NCBI GenBank assembly: GCA_025677835.1
Contig: JAIXMR010000013.1
Coordinates: 124,001-188,000, forward strand
Length of the DNA: 64,000 nt
Origin: Sporodiniella umbellata
Taxonomy: Eukaryota > Mucoromycota > Mucoromycetes > Mucorales > Rhizopodaceae
Direction of reading: 5' to 3'
The position numbers and the translations under genes are program-made. This document shows positions 60,851 to 64,000 of the stretch, one piece after another. The notes under the pieces are model-generated. The model did no database searches and was not told the origin of the DNA. It saw only the letters and a list, made by a program, of their open reading frames with translations. The stretch's first letter is position 1. The number at the start of each line of letters is the position of its first letter.

Positions 60851-61761
60851 CTTCTCATTGCAAACAAATTTATTTTACCCTTTCTTTTACTAAGATATTA
60901 TATACGCATGTAAAAATAGAATGTCTTGTTATAACTATTTATGCAGTTTATCTTTCGGTTTATACGCTAGCGGTTGTATATATATTTCTCTTGAAACTGG
61001 ATTAAACATTTATAGTAAAAACTATAGAATAGAATATCTTTTTATATATAATCTAAAGAGGTTTTATGCTATATCAAGACTAATCACAGCTTTAGCTTTA
61101 CTGATTCTTTACAAATATTTAGGGTTATAACGAGAACAGTAAACTTTGTCACTTTAAGAAAAATAATTGTCCGTATTCAATGTTGTTTTCCAAACGAATG
61201 ATGGCAATAAGCCAGCAGTGGTTTCGTCTTTATGTCTATAAACTTTGCTTTTGAAACAAAAGAAATATCAGAATCAGTTGAATAAAAATAACCTAAAAAG
61301 GATTTGAATTTTTGACTCTAAAATTTAGAGTTTTAATATAGTATTGAATAGCTTGTCGTTTAGGATCTATTATAAATCCGTATAAAGTTTCAACGGATAT
61401 ATTATTACATAACTTAATAAATAGTTTGTAGCGTTTTGGCTCTTTCTTAATATTGTCCTTTTACATTTTTGGTGTTGCAGATAAACAAAAGATTCTTTGA
61501 GTAGTTAATAGCTCCGAAAAATGAAAATATATAGAAAAGGGATTTTGATGAGATCAAAAAGTACGCAGTTGGATGAAAGTGAAAAGTATCAGACTATAGG
61601 ATCAGAGCTATAATAATTACCAGGAAATCAAATTTAAAAATAAACTGTAAATGACTAATATTTGCTGTCAAGATGACTGTTATTTTCTTATTATAGATAT
61701 TAATGTGACTTTATTTCTAATTAATTTGGCATCAGGAGCCGTACGATATGTGGAAAGGTGC

Positions 61762-62094
61762 CTAGAAGGGACTAAAGTTCAGCCAATTTTTTTTAAAAAA
61801 GACTTTGACGTCGTCAGTATATGTTGGCATTTTTATATACAGAGGTAGGCGGTATGCAATGTAATGAGATATATACACTAATGAACTGTGTATTCTGAAA
61901 CTGTTGATCAGTACTGGGTGTATCACTTTTGGTGCAGTAGCCAAATAAATTTTCTCTTGCATTGTTTGTGTGGCAGCGGTGAGCATTATATTATCCCAGG
62001 TATTTTCTACCTGAGTAATAAGTATGAATCTTCTCTCTGACTTTTGTATTGGTTGATTAGAAGTAGTCTCTAGCCAATTGTTTAGGGTTTCCAT
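61762..62094 (-). CDS. Doubtful hypothetical frame, 110 codons
   Basis: One of the longest open frames in the desert, starting METLNNWLETTSNQPIQKSE. The first 75 residues have balanced composition and look more like protein than most frames here; the last 30 look random. I do not recognise it, and no flanking splice signals extend it convincingly. It may be a relic of an element or chance. Confidence 0.2.
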   Translation of the reverse strand: METLNNWLETTSNQPIQKSERRFILITQVENTWDNIMLTAATQTMQEKIYLATAPKVIHPVLINSFRIHSSLVYISHYIAYRLPLYIKMPTYTDDVKVFFKKNWLNFSPF

Positions 62095-64000
62095 AAGTGT
62101 ATCGCTTTTTAAGTGCTCTTTTCTGAAATTATGTCAGCCATGGAAAAAGTAACTATCAATCACAGTAAAATGTAACTGGAAGCTGCAAAAAATCAAAAAG
62201 GTGGTTCTAAAAAAAAATTGTTGTTGGTTAATAAAAACACAACTGGCGAGAAACAAGATCTGATTTGACAACTAAATAGTTTAAAAGAGAAAAAATACAG
62301 CCAGATGTAATCCGTAGTGCTCAAGCATGTTTCAATTAATAGAATAATGGAGTGCTTCAATTCTTGTAACATCTCATTTAATTTGTAGCTAGAATAAATA
62401 AATACACATTTAATAAGAAGGTTTAGAATAAAGTTCGTATTCCAAATGCAATAGACGCTTCATAATAACGCTTTGTTTTTCTGCGTTTTATTCACATCTT
62501 TCTTGTTTCAGCATATATTCATTTTTTTTTAAAAAAAAAGGCAAGATCAGAAATAAAATAGAATGATAGCAGTAAAACCAAAAGTAATGTAAAATATCTG
62601 AGCTGTAGAATGAGAGTAGACAGCAATGTCAAGAGGGGACATTTTAGAATTCTTGAAAACAAAATTCGAAAAACTTTCAGACGAGTTAAAACATTCTGCA
62701 TATGGCAGCAAACAAAGTCTAGATTTTTTTTTTTTCGACGACCTAACGATTACAATAAAGATATAAGTCCCCATATTAAACTACAATATCAAACATAAGT
62801 ATACAGTAAGATGCTAATTCAACATATAGCAAAAAAAGGGCACGGTATCCCCCCCTCCTACCGCGCTGAAATCTGGCCATTTACCTCTGGTAAAAGGCAT
62901 CCAAATATGTATATTACTTATAGAGAGCGCAGCTTCATTGCACGAACGAAAAAAGTCATTATGTAGTCTATTTTTTTAAAAGATGTAGATTGCGATAAGC
63001 ACACATTATGCAATTGATCGACTTGTTCAACAGTTTACACACATGAGTATGTTATTTAATGCTTATATATTGTGTGAATGTTTCAATCATATGTAACTAT
63101 TTTTATGCTTGTCAGTATGCCCTAGTTACTATAGTTTGCAAAGGTTTTGTAATTGTGAGCGAATTAAACAACAAGAAACATATTTAAATGTACTAATTTT
63201 ATTTCTTTGATGGAATGAATTATTTACAGTATTGGTATCCACAAGATTCAAATATTCAATAAAGATTGATGGTTCAAGAGATATTTTTAATTGGAGCTTT
63301 TGATTTCACTAGGTTGATTCGATAACATATTGCTTTGTTGATGACTTTTGGGGACGTCCGTAAAACACAAGATTTTTTTTTATTTGGACGCTATCACATT
63401 GGTAGGGGCCTTATATTACTGGTAAAATCAAGTCGCTAAATTTATTTTACTTTTTATGCCTAAAGTTCAGCTTTTTTGATATACTGCAAGCCTTTGGATA
63501 TAGAAAATTACAATTCTCTTGCGAAAATACTCAGATAATGAACCAAAATTTTATCGCTTGTTTAACTGTGTTTTTTTTTTGTACTAAAAAGTCATAGTAA
63601 GCTTTTTTTTATTTTGATTTCTATTTTTATGGTTCAATTGCAGCGCTTATAATTGCCTGCTTTCATTTTAAAAGACATGGAGTGTTTTAAATGAAAGATT
63701 TTAGCTTCTGAAAAGTTATTGAGCAGATGGTTTTGCAAAAAGGTCTTTTTATAGTGCTGTGCTCGTCTTTAATCAAGTACAGAGTCTCAAAGAAGACTTG
63801 AGTTTCTAAACACAGTATTAATAATGACTTGAACAATCAAAACACATACAGTTATCGATTTACCAGAAAAGCGACAGTAGAATTGCAAAACAGGAGACTA
63901 GCATTTTCTGACGTAACATAATAGCTTGGTCATACTTTTGACCATATTCTCTTCGTTTTCTTGGTTTTTTTTTTTTTTGCGGTTCTGCTGAGCTTAATAT

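Larger units (their letters stand above)
49771..64000. other. Gene desert, 14.2 kb, AT-rich with old repeats
   Basis: No frame longer than about 110 codons, and none with a recognised domain on either strand. Homopolymer A and T runs are frequent. Weakly coding-like frames are 52219-52440, 56455-56652, 57006-57338 and 60921-61130 (plus) and 61762-62094 (minus, listed separately). Diverged duplicate blocks are recorded as repeats. Base composition becomes more AT-rich toward the right end. I see no LTR pair, reverse transcriptase, transposase, telomere repeat or tRNA. Confidence 0.55.

Noticed and set aside
49771..64000. Searched for reverse transcriptase, transposase, LTR or telomere repeats
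   Set aside because: No catalytic motif, terminal repeat pair or telomeric unit could be seen by eye.

Overview
This window is nuclear DNA of an early-diverging filamentous fungus. I would place it in Mucoromycota, probably Mucorales-like, but this is an inference from gene content and style; no rDNA or other taxonomic marker is present. Supporting signs are a fungal class IV chitin synthase, a velvet-domain regulator, an Rsc7/Swp82-type remodeller subunit and a fungal proton-pumping ATPase. Genes are rich in short GT-AG introns (mostly 45-220 nt). Intergenic DNA is very AT-rich and full of long A or T runs and dinucleotide repeats. I saw no bacterial-type operon, CRISPR array, intact transposon, tRNA or rRNA.

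Layout. 0-1 kb: 3' part of an ArfGAP (minus). 3.3-5.1 kb: SLC41/MgtE-like magnesium transporter (plus). 5.4-6.2 kb: small lineage-specific protein (minus). 6.5-6.8 kb: PET117 (plus). 6.8-7.3 kb: ubiquitin-like/eS31 ribosomal fusion (minus). 7.6-8.8 kb: Rsc7/Swp82-like subunit (plus). 8.9-9.8 kb: UBC7-type E2 (minus). 10.1-14.0 kb: SF3B3/Rse1 (minus), head to head with CWF19L1 at 14.2-16.3 kb (plus). 17.2-18.6 kb: four-finger C2H2 factor (minus). 22.8-24.0 kb: F1-ATPase gamma (minus). 24.9-26.3 kb: perilipin-like lipid-droplet protein (minus). 28.7-31.5 kb: plasma-membrane H+-ATPase (minus). 32.5-36.4 kb: class IV chitin synthase (minus). 40.6-41.2 kb: TPR protein (plus). 41.3-41.8 kb: DUF202 membrane protein (minus). 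42.3-43.1 kb: TMEM70-like protein (minus). 44.0-44.7 kb: NPC2/ML-domain lipid-transfer protein (plus). 48.0-49.8 kb: nine-exon velvet-domain protein (minus). 49.8-64 kb: gene desert with old repeat copies.

I rebuilt exon structures by hand from splice sites, reading-frame phase and family alignment. Every multi-exon model below closes in frame, and totals agree with family lengths where I know them (for example SF3B3 1214 aa, UBC7 174 aa). Themes include splicing (SF3B3, CWF19L1), mitochondrial energy (PET117, F1 gamma, TMEM70-like), ubiquitin/ERAD (UBC7, ubiquitin-like fusion), cell surface (H+-ATPase, chitin synthase) and lipid handling (perilipin, NPC2). They are a normal eukaryotic mix, not one pathway.

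The most notable points are a strongly diverged ubiquitin moiety on the only eS31 gene seen, with the Ile44 patch and Arg72 lost; a 5-nt microexon in the NPC2-like gene; the velvet gene scattered over nine small exons including an 18-nt one; a head-to-head pair of splicing factors; and a 14-kb gene desert with diverged duplicated blocks. I did not find a clearly new multi-gene system.
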